Shown piece after piece: positions 23,265 through 36,643 of a stretch of 64,000 nucleotides of DNA. Positions within the stretch are counted from its first letter, which is position 1, and each line of letters opens with the position of its first letter. Under the pieces are notes generated by a model that saw only the letters and a program-made list of their open reading frames with translations, searched no databases and had not been told where the DNA came from. The stretch is from Hevea brasiliensis (Eukaryota > Streptophyta > Magnoliopsida > Malpighiales > Euphorbiaceae). A program made the translations under genes and the position numbers. The stretch spans positions 49,487,571 through 49,551,570 of the forward strand of contig NC_079507.1 of NCBI RefSeq assembly GCF_030052815.1. Reading direction: 5' to 3'.

Positions 23265-25446
23265 TTCTTTTCCACTTACAGAAAATTTGTCATCGAATTT
23301 TACACAAGGTAAAATAAAAATACAGAATTACATATTAAACAAGTACGGGTACTTGCTACTCATATCCCGCTCTAACTCTCAAGTGCATTTCTCAATAGAT
23401 TGGCACCTTCATAAGACTTTAACCATAAGGATCTGCTTTGACCGAAGCTATCTCATTTGATAGTCCACTATGACTACTGGCTGCTCCTCGAAGGTTAAAT
23501 CCTCATTTAATTCCACTGTATCTAGTTGCAACACATGAGAAGGATAGGGAATATACTTTTTGAGCATGGAAATATGGAATACTGGGTGGACATGAGAAAG
23601 ATTTGGTGGCAACTCCAACTGATAGGCAACTGCTCCTACTCTGTCTGTGATCTCAAAAGGTCCTATGTGACGAGGTGTCAACTTGCCTTTCTTACTAAAT
23701 CTCATAACTCCTTTCATAAGAGAGACTTTTAAGAACACATAGTCACCCATTGTAAATTCTATACCTTTCCTCCTCGGATGTGCATAACTATTCTAGCTAT
23801 TGAAAGCCGTCTTTAAATGTTTCCTAATCAAAGGAACCATCTCTAAAGTGTACTACACCAATCTAAATCATGTACTTTTGCCTCTCCAACTTTTGTCCAA
23901 CAAAGAGGGGACCTATATTTCCTACCATATAGTGCCTCATAGGATGTCATTCCAATACTGGAATGATAGCTATTATTATAAGTAAACTCCACTAATGATA
24001 GCTGATCATCCCAGTGACCTCCAAAATCTATGACACACATACGAAGCATATCTTCCAATATTTGAATTGTTCTTTCAGACTGCCCATCTGTTTGTGGGTG
24101 GAAAGCAGTGCTAAAATTCAACTATGTGCCAAGTGCCTCCTGAAGTTTTCTCCAAAATCAAGAAGTGAACTAGGGCCCCTTGTCAGATATTATAGAAGTA
24201 GGAACTCCATGTAATCTGACTATTTCATGAATATATAGCCTGAGAATAGGTGGTCCACACAGGCAAGAAGTGAGCTGACTTAGTTAGACGATCCACAATC
24301 ACCCATATAGAATCATATCCTGTGTGGTATAAGACAACCCAATCACAAAGTCCATAGTAATCATTTCCCACTTTCACTCTGGAATGGGAATCTCCTGCAA
24401 CTTCCCTGATAGCCTCTGATGTTCAAACTTCAACTTCTGACAAGTTAAGCACTTAGACACAAAATCTGTTATGTCTCTTTTCATACCATTCTACCAGTAC
24501 ATATCTTTTATATCATGGAACGTCTTGGTGGAGCCTGGGTGGACATTGTAGGGTGCATGGTGTGCCTCCTGCATAATCTCATGTCTGAGGTTGTCCACAT
24601 CTAGCATACATATATTGGAGCCTTGCATAAGAGCACCATCTATATCAAATCCAAATTCACACATATCTCCCTGCTCATTTTACAATTCTCATTAATTGCG
24701 GGTTTCTGTGTTGAGCAACTCTAATCCTGTCCCGTAGGTCTAGCCTTACTCTAAAATGTGCTAACAGTGCTCCCTCATCCAATATATTTAAAATCAAATC
24801 CTGATCCATCAACTCATGTATCTCTCAAATCAACAAACTCCTTTCTATTGAGATATGTGCTAGGTTGCTAGAAGATTTCCTACTCAAGACATCTGCCACC
24901 ACATTTACCTTTCCTGGATGGTACTGGTTGGTACAATCATAATCCTTTAGAAGCTCCATCCATCACCTTTGCCTTAGATTTAAATCTCTCTGCTGGAAGA
25001 TGTACTTTAAACTTTTATAGTCGGTGTAGATCTAGCATACCTCACCATACAGATAGTGCCTCAAAATCTTTAATGCGAAACTACAACCACCATCTCTAGA
25101 TCATGAGTGGGATAATTCTACTCGTGCCTCTTTAACTGCCTTGAAGTATAAGCCACTACTTTGCCGTACTATATTAAAACACTCCCTAACCCAACTCTGG
25201 AGGCATCACAGTATATTGTGTATCCTTTTCCACTCACTGGCAATATTAACACAAGAGCTGTAGTTAAGCATTCCTTAAGCTTTTAAAAACTTTCCTCATA
25301 GTCGTCTGACCAGAAGAACGGGACATTCTTTCAAGTCAACCTAGTCAGAGGAGCTACTATTCTAGAGAAATTCTGTACAATGTGCCTGTAGTAGCCTGCT
25401 AGGCCTAGAAAACTCCGTACTTCAGTGACTATTGTAGGCCTAGGCC
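23265..25446 (-). pseudogene. M0 pol remnant: RT thumb, RNase H, integrase, chromodomain
   Basis: Read on the minus strand from right to left. The RT thumb is at 25446-25331 ([15 protein letters not shown]). RNase H at about 25280-24860 shows [20 protein letters not shown] and HPGK, with CGA/TGG positions now stops. The integrase zinc and core lie at about 24780-24130. At 24121-23843 is [19 protein letters not shown] with the catalytic Glu in SE. The chromodomain region is at 23750-23448 ([26 protein letters not shown]). Frameshifts and stops separate the pieces, so nothing can be made. There is no interruption at the position where P1 has its intron-like insert. The RT palm, protease and gag are absent. 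Confidence 0.85.
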
Positions 25447-28400
25447 TAAGAAATAATGTTTCACTATTCACCTGTTTGAAAATTTCAATAATATTATAAA
25501 ATAAAAATCTCATCATTTCATGCATCATTTATATATTTCAATTTCGTATTCATATCTATACAATTTCATTCATATCCATTTCCATACATTCCTATTCATG
25601 TTCAACTCATATATGAAAATTTTCAATCTTCATTAATTTACATGATATACAATTTAATCACATATGAATTGACCAATTTATTAATTTACATCACATATCT
25701 ATTAATTACATTTTCATAATTTACATTACAATACTATAACTAAGCATTTTATACAACATACAAATTATAACCTATATAGGCCCTATCTATATGCATTGCT
25801 GAGGAGGTGACAACCTTGAATACTTCAGACACTTCTGCAGATCAGAACTCTAAAATCTCTGTTTAATATTCATTGGGCTTTACCTTCAGTACCTGCGCAA
25901 GGAAACAAATCCATCGCGCTAAGTATTGCTGCTTAGTGGTGCAATAATATAACGAGAAAATAATATACAATAAAAAAAAATATATCAAAATTTGGATAGT
26001 AAGGAATTTAATCTAATTTCATATAATACTTCTAGTATTAACTATCATTTGTTCTAATTTATTCCTCTTCAGAAAAGCTCAATTCTTTAATAATAATTAA
26101 ATTTTAATATTATTCCAATTCATTTCAATTCTTTCTACTATATAACTAATTTAATTTATTTTAAATATTCTTACTCATTTATTTAATTGCTAATATTCTT
26201 AACTTATTTCAATAAATTTTACTGCCCAAGTAACCTATGATAGGCTCACTAAACTGGATAACGGGTCATTGACACTGGACACCACGGTGCCTTGGGCCGT
26301 CATACCATGGGACGTGGAACGTCAACCATGTATGCAGTCAGTATGGCTAAAAAAATCATGATAACACATAATTGGGCATAAAAAACATGAGTACGAGCGT
26401 AAAGCTATGAGTGCGGGCATAAAGCCATGAATACAGGCATAAAGCATTTCACAGTACTGCTAAAATAATACCCTATTGGCATGCCAATCTATCCAATCTG
26501 ACACACGTGTCTAGGCAATACATGGGCACATAGTACCATTAAGTATTCATAAGTTTCATTATTTCATTATAGGTTCTAATTATAATTTTTAGTATTTTAA
26601 TCTTTTTTATAGGAGAAACATAAATCTCTAAGTCTAATATTTACATAATTTATGCATTCATCGTAATTTATATATTCGTTATGTTATCCATAATGATCAC
26701 AATTCAAAACAATGGTTCACATGTACCATTGTATTCAAAACATTTTTTCCTTGCTCATTTATACATTCGAAAATCTACTTATGTAATTATAAATTTTATA
26801 TTTTAAGTTGAATTACTAATATTTTATGAATTCTATTTGTGATGGGCATATAAGCCCTAATTACCTATTCACATCAATTAGGTCACTTACTTTTCATGTT
26901 TCAAGCAATCCATAAACATGTCATGGATTTCAAATTTATGGCCTTAATTTCCCTCTAACAATTTTGACTAAGATGCATAGTCCATATTTATCATACAATT
27001 CTAAGCATTTAAGCTTAGAATTGGCTCTAGGTCTTCATCTTAATTTGCTAATCATTTTGATTACTATTCACCTTACTAGTCAACCAAAATGCTTACTTTT
27101 TCATACTTAATGGATATGTTAATTCTAATTACACTAAGATCCCACATTTTGAGTTTTACATTTGTTAGTATTAATTGTCAATTGCAATTTAAAGTCCCCT
27201 AGATGCATTTCTAAATTTTTAGTTTTAATTACCTAAATTTACTATTCCATTGGACAATTCTACAGTGGAAACTGGGTTAACTTTTCTTCATCAAAGTTGT
27301 TCCTTATTGAGTCTTTTTTAATTCTCTTTTTGAATCACTCCAATTGGAGTTTTGTAGCTCAAGTTATGACCTAAATACCATAACTGGCCGGATAGGGTAG
27401 TACCCAGAATTTCTGGGCAGAATCCATTCTGGCAGTTTTGGTGTCCTGAGTTTGGTGGGCAATTTCATTAAATTCTAGTCAAACTTTAGAGTTGTGTCCT
27501 TCATGAAAGTTGTCCTAAATTGTCTAAGCTTTCCATTGATATAAATTTCAGGTCAATTAGACATTTCTATAGTGAGTTATGACTAAATGAATGAACACTG
27601 TTCATTTGATCATTTTGCCCAGGCAGAATGTGTGTTACCCGGATTTAGTCAATTTATAGGGCATCCAAATTTTTTTTTTCTGGACAGGGTTACTTCATCA
27701 AAGTTGTGCCATTATGTGTCTAATTTCACGTCCAATTTTCCTTGCACCAATTGAACCTACACAACTCAAGTTATAGCTACCCAAACATGCTGGACTCACA
27801 TCTAGACCTCCAATGCACACTGGACAGTATACCTAACCTTAATTCCTATGGCATAAATCACTTCATTTCCTAATCAAGCATAGCCAAATGGTCACTAATT
27901 GACCATTAGAACTTCAATTTACCATCAATATGGCCAAACCCTAATATAGCTCAAAACCCTAATTTCCAATACCTCAATTCATGCATAAGACCTTATAATT
28001 CAACTTTTATCATACACAACTCATTAAGAATATTACTAATCAAATTTAATTCCATCAAAATCATAATATTCTCAAGGTTCCTCATGGCTGCCGAAATTTA
28101 TAGCTTTCAATTTCTCAACATTTTCTTTCAATTCTTTAAATTTCTAACTCATTTCATACTCCTAACATTAATTTAAAGAGAAAAAGAAAAGATATGGCAC
28201 TAACCTTGTGAGTAGAATTTTTCCTTAGCTAAATTCAATTTTTCCTTTACTTTCTTGGCAACCAATCTCCTTAACAGGACTCTAGAACAATTTTTAGTGT
28301 TGGGACTTAGGGTTTTTATTGTGAAATCCTAAGGGAAATTGAGCTAAAAAAAAAGAAAAATGGTGGATGGGAGAGAGGGAGCTTCAGCTAGTTTTAAGGA

Positions 28401-29065
28401 GGAAGAAGAAAACCGATTTTTTTTCTTTCATTTCTGCCCATTTAACTCATTTTAAGTGATTTATAGCCATGTGTCACAATGTGATTGGATAAAAATGTTT
28501 TAATGACATCATAATGATGTCAAAATTCCTATTTAATCCTTTTTCTTTCCTTTTTCTTTTCTACTCATTTTCAATTTAATTTTTAACAATATTTATTCAC
28601 ATTTTATGTCATAATAATTATTTACTTAGTTGGACAAGTTGGTCAAAAATCATCTTCGAAGACGAAATGACTAAAATACCCTCCGTTTGGCTTATTGAGC
28701 CAAAATCGTCTGTACCAATCGAAAAAAATTTTTAAGCCTTTTCTTGACATTCTAATGCTGTAGAAACCTCAATGACTCTTCTCTGGAGTCCCAAAAATTA
28801 TTTCATGAATTTTCTCCTTGGTTTAGAGCTCCTAGCTGTGAGGACCGCAACTTCCCACTGGGTTACCCATCGCTAGGGCACCAGCTCCTTTAACTTGGTT
28901 GTATTTTATTTCTAAAATTTTTTCTAAATTTTTCTTATTAATATTTGAGTTATTTATGACTCCTCACTCTAGTCTAAATATTTTTCTAGATGTTCTAGCT
29001 GTCCAGATAGACACCGGTCACCAAAACAGTAGAATGTACGAAATTACTACAGCGAGGGTGTTACA
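25447..29065 (-). repeat. L1: family B LTR, truncated
   Basis: On the plus strand it ends GAGGGTGTTACA, so on its own strand it begins TGTAACACCCTC like the P1 LTRs. It shares with P1 the segments around AAACGGAGGG (near 28683) and GTAACCTATGATAGGC (26229). The downstream end, which should carry TGTCACA, is missing: at 25447 it abuts the M0 RT without a target duplication. It contains about four degenerate copies of a 20-22 bp unit (ATGAGTGCGGGCATAAAGCC type) at 26340-26450. No coding sequence is present. Confidence 0.8.
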
Positions 29066-31478
29066 TTGCTAATCTCTTTTTCACATTTTATTTAATACTT
29101 TCTAATATTTTTAATTGCTAATATCCTTAAATAATTTCAATAATTTACACTACCCAGGTAACCTATGACAGGCTGACTAAACTGGATAACGGGTCATTGG
29201 CACTGGACACCGCAGTGCTTCGAGCCGTCAAACCATGGGACGCGGAATGTCATACCATGGGACGCGGAATGTCATACCACGTATGCAATCAGTATGGCTA
29301 AAAAGCCATGATAACATATAATCGGGAATAAAAGCCATGAGTGCGGGCATAAAGCCTTTTGCAGTATTGCTAAAACAATACCCTATTGGCATGCCAATCT
29401 ATCCAATCTGACACACATGTCTAGGCAAAACATGAGCACATAGTACCATTAAATTTTAATATATTATGTTTTATGACTTCATTATTTTATGACAAATTCC
29501 ATAATTTATACATTCATTTGATAATTTATATGATCACAATTCTCATCAATGGTTCTTATGCACCATTGTATTTAAAACATTCTTCTATGTTTTAGGGTCA
29601 CTCAAATTCAAAAATCACAATTCACTAATCATATTATATATTATCAATCATGATGGCTTCTTTAATTTCTTTTATTATTTATTATGTTTTTGGAGTTACT
29701 ATTCACTCAATTTATTAACTTTTCCATACATAATATGTATACAAATTATAGATAAATAATTATACCACATTTTGAGTTTTAGATTTGTTGGTATTGATTG
29801 CCAATACCATTTCAAAGCTTATTTTATGTTATTCAAAATTTTCAGATTTCATGCCTTAAGTTTATTGTTCCATTGGTCATTGTTACAACAGAATTTTGAT
29901 AAAACTTTCTTCCTGAAAGTTGTTATAAATTGTCTAAGCTTCCATTGATATAAATTTCAAGTCAATTGGACATTTCTATAGTGAGTTATGACCAAATAAA
30001 TGAACATTGTTCATTTGGTCATTTTGACCAGGCAGAATGTGTGTTACCCGGATTTGGTCAATTTTTTTTAGGGCATCCTAAGTTCATTTCCTGGACAGGG
30101 TTCCTTCATCAAAGTTATGCCATTATGTGTCTAATTTCATGTTCAATTGGCCTTACACCAATTGAACCTACATAACTCAAGTTATAATTGCCCAAACTTG
30201 CTGGACTCACATCCAGACCTGCAAGTCACTCAAGATAGCACACCCAACCTCAATTCTAAAGCCATAATTCACTTCATTTTCTCATCATACATAGCCAAAT
30301 GGTCACTAATTTGGCCATTAGAACTTCCATTTACCAATACATGAGCAAACCCTAGGTTTTCCCCAAACCCTAACTCCACAATTTCACTTTGCTCAAACAA
30401 CAAACATTCAAGTGTTTTAATCATCAAAACCATGTTCAATGACATCAATACACAATTATAATTCACTTGAATCATGGAAACCCTATAGTATCTTAGGGCT
30501 GCTGAAATTTAGTATGGCTATAACATGCATATTTTGCTTTCTTTTTCCAAAATTCTTAGTTGAATTTGATGTCTTAGCATGAAACAATAAGAGGGAGAGA
30601 GAGATATGGCACTAACCTCTTGAGTGTAGAATTTTTTCAAGGTATAACTTCACTTTTTCCTCTTCAAATTGCTGCCCAAATATTGTGCTAATAGTAAGGA
30701 TCAATTTTTATGAAGGAATGATAGGGTTTTATGGTGAAATGGTGGGTGAAATCAAGCTTACAAGGGAGCTTTAATGGAGGTTGAGAGAGAGAAGGAGAGG
30801 GCTACCGATTTTGGGAGAGAAGAGACCAGAAAATTGTTTTATTTTTAACCAATTTTACCCCTTTTTAATGACTTTTAATTGTGTTATTAAATGGTGATTG
30901 GTGGAGAGCTCACTAATAACATCATGTGATGTTATATTTCCAATTTTCTTTCATTTTCTTTTCTTTTCTTTACTACCCATTTTCAATTCAAATTTTAGCA
31001 ATATTTATTCACATTTTATGTCATGTAAATTATTTATTTAACTGGACAAGTTGGTCAAAAATCATCTCTGAGGACGAAATGACCAAAATGCCCTCCGTTT
31101 GGCTTATTGAGCCAAAATCGTCTGTACCGATCTAAAAATTTTCCTAAGCATTTTCTTGGCATTCTAATGCTATCGAAACCTCAATGACTCTTCTCTGGAG
31201 TCCCAAAAATTATTTTATGAATTTTCTCCTGCGTTTAGGGCTTCTAGCTGTGAAGACAACAAGTTCCCGTCAAGGTTACCCATCGCTAGGGTACCGGCTC
31301 ATTTAACTTCATTGTATTTTATTTCTTAAATTTTTCCTAAATTTTTCTTTTTATTATTTGAGTTTTTTATGACTCCTCACTCTAGTCTAAATATTTTTTC
31401 AGACGTTGTAGCTGTTCGGACCAACACCGATCACCGGAATAGTAGAATGTACAGAATTGCTACAGTGAGGGTGTAATA
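29066..31478 (-). repeat. L2: family B LTR, truncated, in tandem with L1
   Basis: Same orientation and family as L1, with shared blocks at 29152-29440 versus 26222-26540, 29960-30330 versus 27540-27930, and 31020-31470 versus 28610-29060. The right end GAGGGTGTAATA is a mutated form of the GAGGGTGTTACA start. The left end is cut off where L1 begins. A 22-bp unit (CCATGGGACGCGGAATGTCATA) is repeated twice at about 29234-29278, while L1 has it once. Small ORFs in it are not conserved in L1 and are not genes. Confidence 0.8.
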
Positions 31479-32567
31479 GGACTTTCGCTTAATAATCAAT
31501 ATGTGGGGGCCAGTGAGATCAACTCAAAGAAGTGCCTACACCGACTTATCCATAATAAGGATCAGGTCCCAGCGAGTCAAGCTCCAGCCGCGTCTACCCA
31601 TCCTACCCATATTCATATACTCCACATACACACCAACTCACACACACAGCTCTAGATTATCAAAATACGGTAATCGAAGTAACATCATCAAGTATAAATA
31701 CAAAGCAGGGCATGCCTAATATTTAACTACATAAATATAAGTAATAGTGATGCATGAGTATGCCAGAAATGTAATAATATTGAAATTGTAAAAAAAAAAT
31801 ATCTACTCACAGATTAGTCGATTAGTCGATTAGACTGCAATTGGTCTGGCTGAAAGGAGAGGACGACCGGTACCAATCGCCTAAACATACACACTAACTT
31901 CTATCAAAAGACTAACAAAACTAAATAATTGATTTAAACCATAAAATCAAAATAATTTCTAAGATCTTGCTGAAATTTCGGCAGAGTTTTCCCTTCACCT
32001 AGGATCTACCCAACCTGCACAATAGTTCAAATAACACTTCTAGAATCACACATCTCAACCCATATCTCATCAATATCATATGGCCCCTCATGGGCCCTCC
32101 AAACCAGGCAATAATTCTAAACTTGAAAAAGTACATTTTAGCCCCTAAAACAGATATTATGCAAAAATCACTCAAATAAGCTCTAAAAATTCTAAAATTT
32201 TGCCTTGCAGTCCTCAACAATATTATAAAGCTATTGCAAAAAGAATTATAATTTTCTAATAACATATTTTATGAATTTTTATTCTAAACCCGACATTAAA
32301 TAACTGAAGAAACTTGGAGTTTGGGTTTACCTATACCAATTTTAACGCTTGAAACGCGCCCAGGGCATTTGCAAATGATGGGGTGGCCTATAACTTTGAC
32401 CCAGTTTCGAAATGGTTTCAGCAACTTATCTGCTCGGCCCGAAATTGTAGATCTGGGTGACAATCAAATTTCCACAAAACGAAAGTACCTACGCGAAGTC
32501 CACAATATCAGGGTTAGAATAAAATATTTACATATAAAATAATTATTCGAAAATTAGGAATGTTATA
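31479..32567 (-). repeat. M1 LTR, truncated by L2
   Basis: It aligns with the family A LTRs of M0 and P2, but is clearly older. The outer end on the plus strand is GGAATGTTATA, where TGTTACA would be expected. A short tandem GATTAGTC (three units) lies near 31813-31835. Confidence 0.75.
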
Positions 32568-33100
32568 TTCTTCCCCTCTTATAGAAAATTTGTTCTCGAA
32601 TTTTATACAAGGATGAATAAAATTATAGGATTACATATTGAATAAGTACGGGTACTTGCTATGCATATTTTGCTCTGACTCCTTGGTGCATTCTTTCACT
32701 GACTGGCTCCTCCATAAAACCTTAACCATAAGGATCTGCTTTGAACTTAGTTGACTGATCTGATAGTCCACTATGGTTACAGGCTGCTCCTCGAAGGTCA
32801 GGTTCTCATTCAACTCTACTACATCTGGTTGTAGCACATGTGAAGGGTCAGGAACTTTCAGCATGGAGATGTGGAATACTAGGTGGACATGAGAAAGGCT
32901 TGGTGGTAACTTCAACTAGTCAGCAACTGTTCCAACTCTATCAATGACCTCAAAAGGTCTTATGTATCTAAGTGGCAGCTTGCCTTCCTTCCCAAACCTC
33001 ATGACTCCTTTCATTGGGGAGACCTTTAGGAATACATAATCACCCACTGTAAACTTTACATCTTTCCGCCTAGGATTCGCATAGCTCTTTTGTCTGCTAT
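32568..33100 (-). pseudogene. M1 chromodomain remnant
   Basis: The minus-strand translation from about 33100 down reads [28 protein letters not shown], then in another frame LPPSLSHVHLVFHISML and VLWRSQS with YPYLFNM. This is the end of a chromovirus integrase plus chromodomain, which in autonomous elements targets insertion to chromatin marks. It is broken by at least two frame changes and short losses. A purine-rich tract next to the LTR (32568-32580, plus-strand TTCTTCCCCTCTT) is the likely second-strand primer. Confidence 0.8.
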
Positions 33101-36100
33101 AGTATCCTAGCCATCATCGTCATTTCATAGCGAAACTCATACCTCAAACCACTCCTTAATCTTTTTCTGACATTTTCAATACTTACTATGCCTCCACTGT
33201 GCTTGACTTGATATCTCATAACTTCCATCAGCTTTGGCGTTTTCCTTTTCTTCATTGTGCCCTAATGTATCTTTTAGTGACTTCATTCCCCATACCTCTA
33301 TTTCAACAATCTCTGCTTCCTACAGACATTAATTATGTTCCTTATCCTATAGTATCCTATGAGATGCTTTCCTGTAGCACCTATCATAGGCATCTTGTTC
33401 GACATCTTTACTTATCCCATGACCTCAATGATTAACACTTGCATCTTCTCACTCCCATGGCACTTAGAATTTCCAATTTACCTTGTGTCATTAGTAAGGT
33501 CTTTAGGCCAACTCCTATCCATCTTATGCATCTAGTCCTATAGAGCTCCATCCCAGTACCAAGTGTACCCTACACCATAGGAAAGTGAACTGGGTCTCTT
33601 CTCTTATATGACAAATGTGTTTGTGTTCCCTGACAACCCAGTTCATGCGACTTTATCATTTCCCACTCCTCCTCTAAAATGGAAATATCTTGACTTCTTC
33701 CTAAAACATCTTATTATGTGACGTACTTCCTAACATATTAACACTTAAATAGTGATTCTACTACTCCTTGAATCTATCATCTCACTATAACTTGTTTTAA
33801 ACATGCCTTAGTGTGTCCCTAGCATACTTATTCTTCTTATTCTCATCATTATAACCAACTCTACCGAGCTTTTCTCCTGTCTTTTGAATCTTATCCACTT
33901 TCTTTTCCTGTTTTACTATTGTTAACATCTTTCCAATCTACTGTACTTATTTTTTAACTTTTATTCTCTCTCACCTTATGCCTTTTCCTTCAATGATGTC
34001 CATCTCATAATCAACTTTAACCTTCTTTTTATTTCTTAGTCCTATCTTGATTACTAGTTTCATTAGTTCTGGAATTCTAACCTTACGATTGGCTCCTACC
34101 AGCACATTTCCACATTATGTAACACTTGTAATTGACCCTAGAAAATTCTTTTTGCATCTCCTTTCCCAATTTAACCATTAGAATATTATAATTCCCTACT
34201 ACCCTTTATAGGAAATTGTTCATCAAAGTTAGATAGGAGCCCTTGAAACTATAATTTCTGCCTGAACTAACATGACTGTGGCAAATGTGTGTTATGCCAT
34301 AATTCTAGACAAGATACTTCACATGCCCATTCTCCTTAATATAACCGCATATACTGCCTACAGCTCTCCAAACTTCAGCCTCAAATTTTCCCATCAGCAA
34401 TAATTTCATTCACTGTAACTCATTAGCAAATAGTACTTCCTCCAGCTTATAGTTCAAAAGGGTTGTAAGCCCTGGTAACTAGCTCGATTTAACTCCTGTC
34501 ACCTCTCTAATTGTCTTTTCATACTTAACATTAGGTACACACTTATCATCATTTCCTTTTTAAAGAGAATGCGTATGGACTAGTGCCTACCAACTTCTTA
34601 AATACTAGGTTACCTCAACACAATTTCCCTTGCTTATGTAGTCTTCTTGAGCCAAAAGCACGAGCTAAACTTGAAGAGAAGGAGAAATCTCATCCTATAA
34701 TCATTAGCACACTATTATTTATAGAATAATATTCAACCCATGTCTCTTGGTCTTTTTCTTGAAATTTCATCATCTCTTCCTATAAGATATCAGCTGCAAT
34801 AATCCTTTTGTTGTACCACCGATTTGCCTGACATATCATCTTGAGATTTACTATCTTTACTTATACTCAATTTTTATCTTTTATGCTTGCCCTTGTTCTT
34901 TTACATCCTTACATCTTACTGTATTTCAGAAGATACCTCTCACTAACAAACTCTTCCAGAATTGATTCCAATCATATTTACTGCCATAACTCTTATTCTA
35001 GTGCTACCTACTCCATCTCGACAACAGGAATAGACAGAGTTTGCTCCATATCCTGCAAGTCTGAACTTCATGTTTTGGCTCCTAATATTGCTTGAACTGC
35101 GACCTGCTCTAAGTCCTACACTTCTGGATCCTATATCTTAACAACTATCATCACTCGTGTAATCTCGTTGTGGACTTTCTAATATTGCTTTTCAGTTCAT
35201 CCTATTTACCTTGCCCAGGATGGCACTTTAGGTACTTTATATCTCACTTTGGTCTTCCTAATCTTATCCTATCCTTAGCTATTCGATTTGCTCTTTAATT
35301 CATCTCTTTTATCTTACCCAAAATAAAACTTGACTATTTTATTCGTTAGTGCTACTCTTTTTCTTGATTTGACTATCATGTCAGGAACTTATATCCCTTC
35401 ACTGTCTCTATCAAGTCATCAATACCTTGATGTTACTAAAAATTGGTCCTTTAACCATTCTGGCTGGTATTTCTACTGGTATTCAGGTTATCTCTCCTCC
35501 TGTACCTAATCCAACTATTTTATTTTTGCCTTATGCACTTCTTCTATATTCTTCTATATATACACATATTCTATGATTTACCCATGCTAACTTCTATCCT
35601 TATCCTTTCCTTTATTTAGAGTATACCTCTGTCTCAAGTAAAAAGAAGTTAATGAGGAACTTAAGGAATAATAGCCATGCATTCACTATGTGATCTCTAT
35701 TTCTGTCCTTTAGATCACATACTACCCCTCCTACCTCAAGGAAGGAATCTACAGGATTTTTTTTCCCATGCTACTCAAAAGCTCTGCATCCATCATGATC
35801 TGATCACTTATAGTTCCTACAATGAAACTTACACACTCTTTAGGATACTTGAGCCAACTACTCTCTACCACACTCTATAGTCTCATCTGGGACACTATTC
35901 TTTAGGTCACTATCACTAGTAGTAATCTTCTATCTTATATCACAATGGACTGTAAAAGGAGTACTGCACCTGCCATCATGCCAAAATCATGCCAAAATCA
36001 TGCCAAGCCATCTGCTCTCTTATCACATTGTAAACTTCTTAAAATGTTACTTCACATGCTATAAACATCATTCACAGCATCTTGTCTCCTTTTAGAAGCA

Positions 36101-36643
36101 AAGTCGTATTCTACACCTTGTTGCCATGCAAGGGAGATACAATTCTCACTACACTCTAGGTAAAACATCCATCGTACTACAAAAACTATCCAAAATCGCA
36201 CACTGAAGACTAGATGGTCTCAATCTATTGGTGTCACCTTTACTTTGCAACTAACCCGACACCGCTGGTCTGCTGACAACACTAATGTAACTCTAGCTCA
36301 TGTTAGGGTAACTGAGTCATTGACTCTAGTTACCAACCTACTGTGACCTTTCGATATTCTGACTTTAGACCCCTTACTAGAAGTTCCCAACTCCTCTTCA
36401 TATATAGAACTCTAGCCTGGCATAACTATAGCAAATGGAGGCCATCTGCAAACATCCTCATCATGGAGCACCATGGGGAAGCATGCAGCTCTACACAATA
36501 ATCCCATGTCAATACTGTAATCTGTAGCTTACAGAGCAAACATCGAGAATATTGTATAGTTACTGCGATACGTCGTGACAGACTATGTATCCCAATCTCT
36601 TATCTCTCTTGAATCTACTAATATCATAAACTTAATCTGACTG
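33101..36643 (-). other. M1 shared non-coding block
   Basis: About 3.5 kb with no ORF above about 80 codons on either strand and no recognised protein motif. It aligns by eye, reversed, with P2 57701-60877 and, over its upstream part, with M2 51216-52700. Anchors in M1 are the TGTAATCTG region (36519-36560), CTGGCATAAC (36417-36430), CTTCCTCCAGCTTATAGTTC (34437) and ACTTCACATGCC (34316). It occupies the place of gag/protease/RT/RNase H/integrase. Confidence 0.75.

Larger units (their letters stand above)
19373..25446 (-). mobile_element. M0: decayed Ty3/gypsy chromovirus, family A
   Basis: On the minus strand it holds, in order, part of RT, RNase H, integrase, chromodomain, then the 3' LTR. 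It has lost everything upstream of the RT thumb: at 25446 the coding sequence stops abruptly against a family B LTR fragment. The 3' LTR (19373-23264) is split by SOLO. The coding region is full of stops and frameshifts. Its LTR end TGTCACGACC is the reverse of the GGTCGTGACA end of P2, placing both in one family. The chromodomain-proximal motif FHISMLKKY resembles Tekay/Del-type chromoviruses. Confidence 0.85.
31479..36643 (-). mobile_element. M1: non-autonomous chromovirus derivative (main part)
   Basis: On the minus strand: a long non-coding block (36643 to about 33101), a chromodomain remnant, a purine-rich tract, then an LTR cut short by L2. The upstream continuation is 47658-47691, separated by the 11-kb P1 insertion. 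No RT, RNase H, integrase core or gag is visible. The block aligns with the internal block of P2 and part of M2, including the CTACACAATAATCCCATGTC region (36491 in M1). Confidence 0.8.

Noticed and set aside
33199..35880. Plus-strand ORFs of 65-84 codons as small genes
   Set aside because: Not preserved in the matching parts of P2 or M2, and no recognisable domain.
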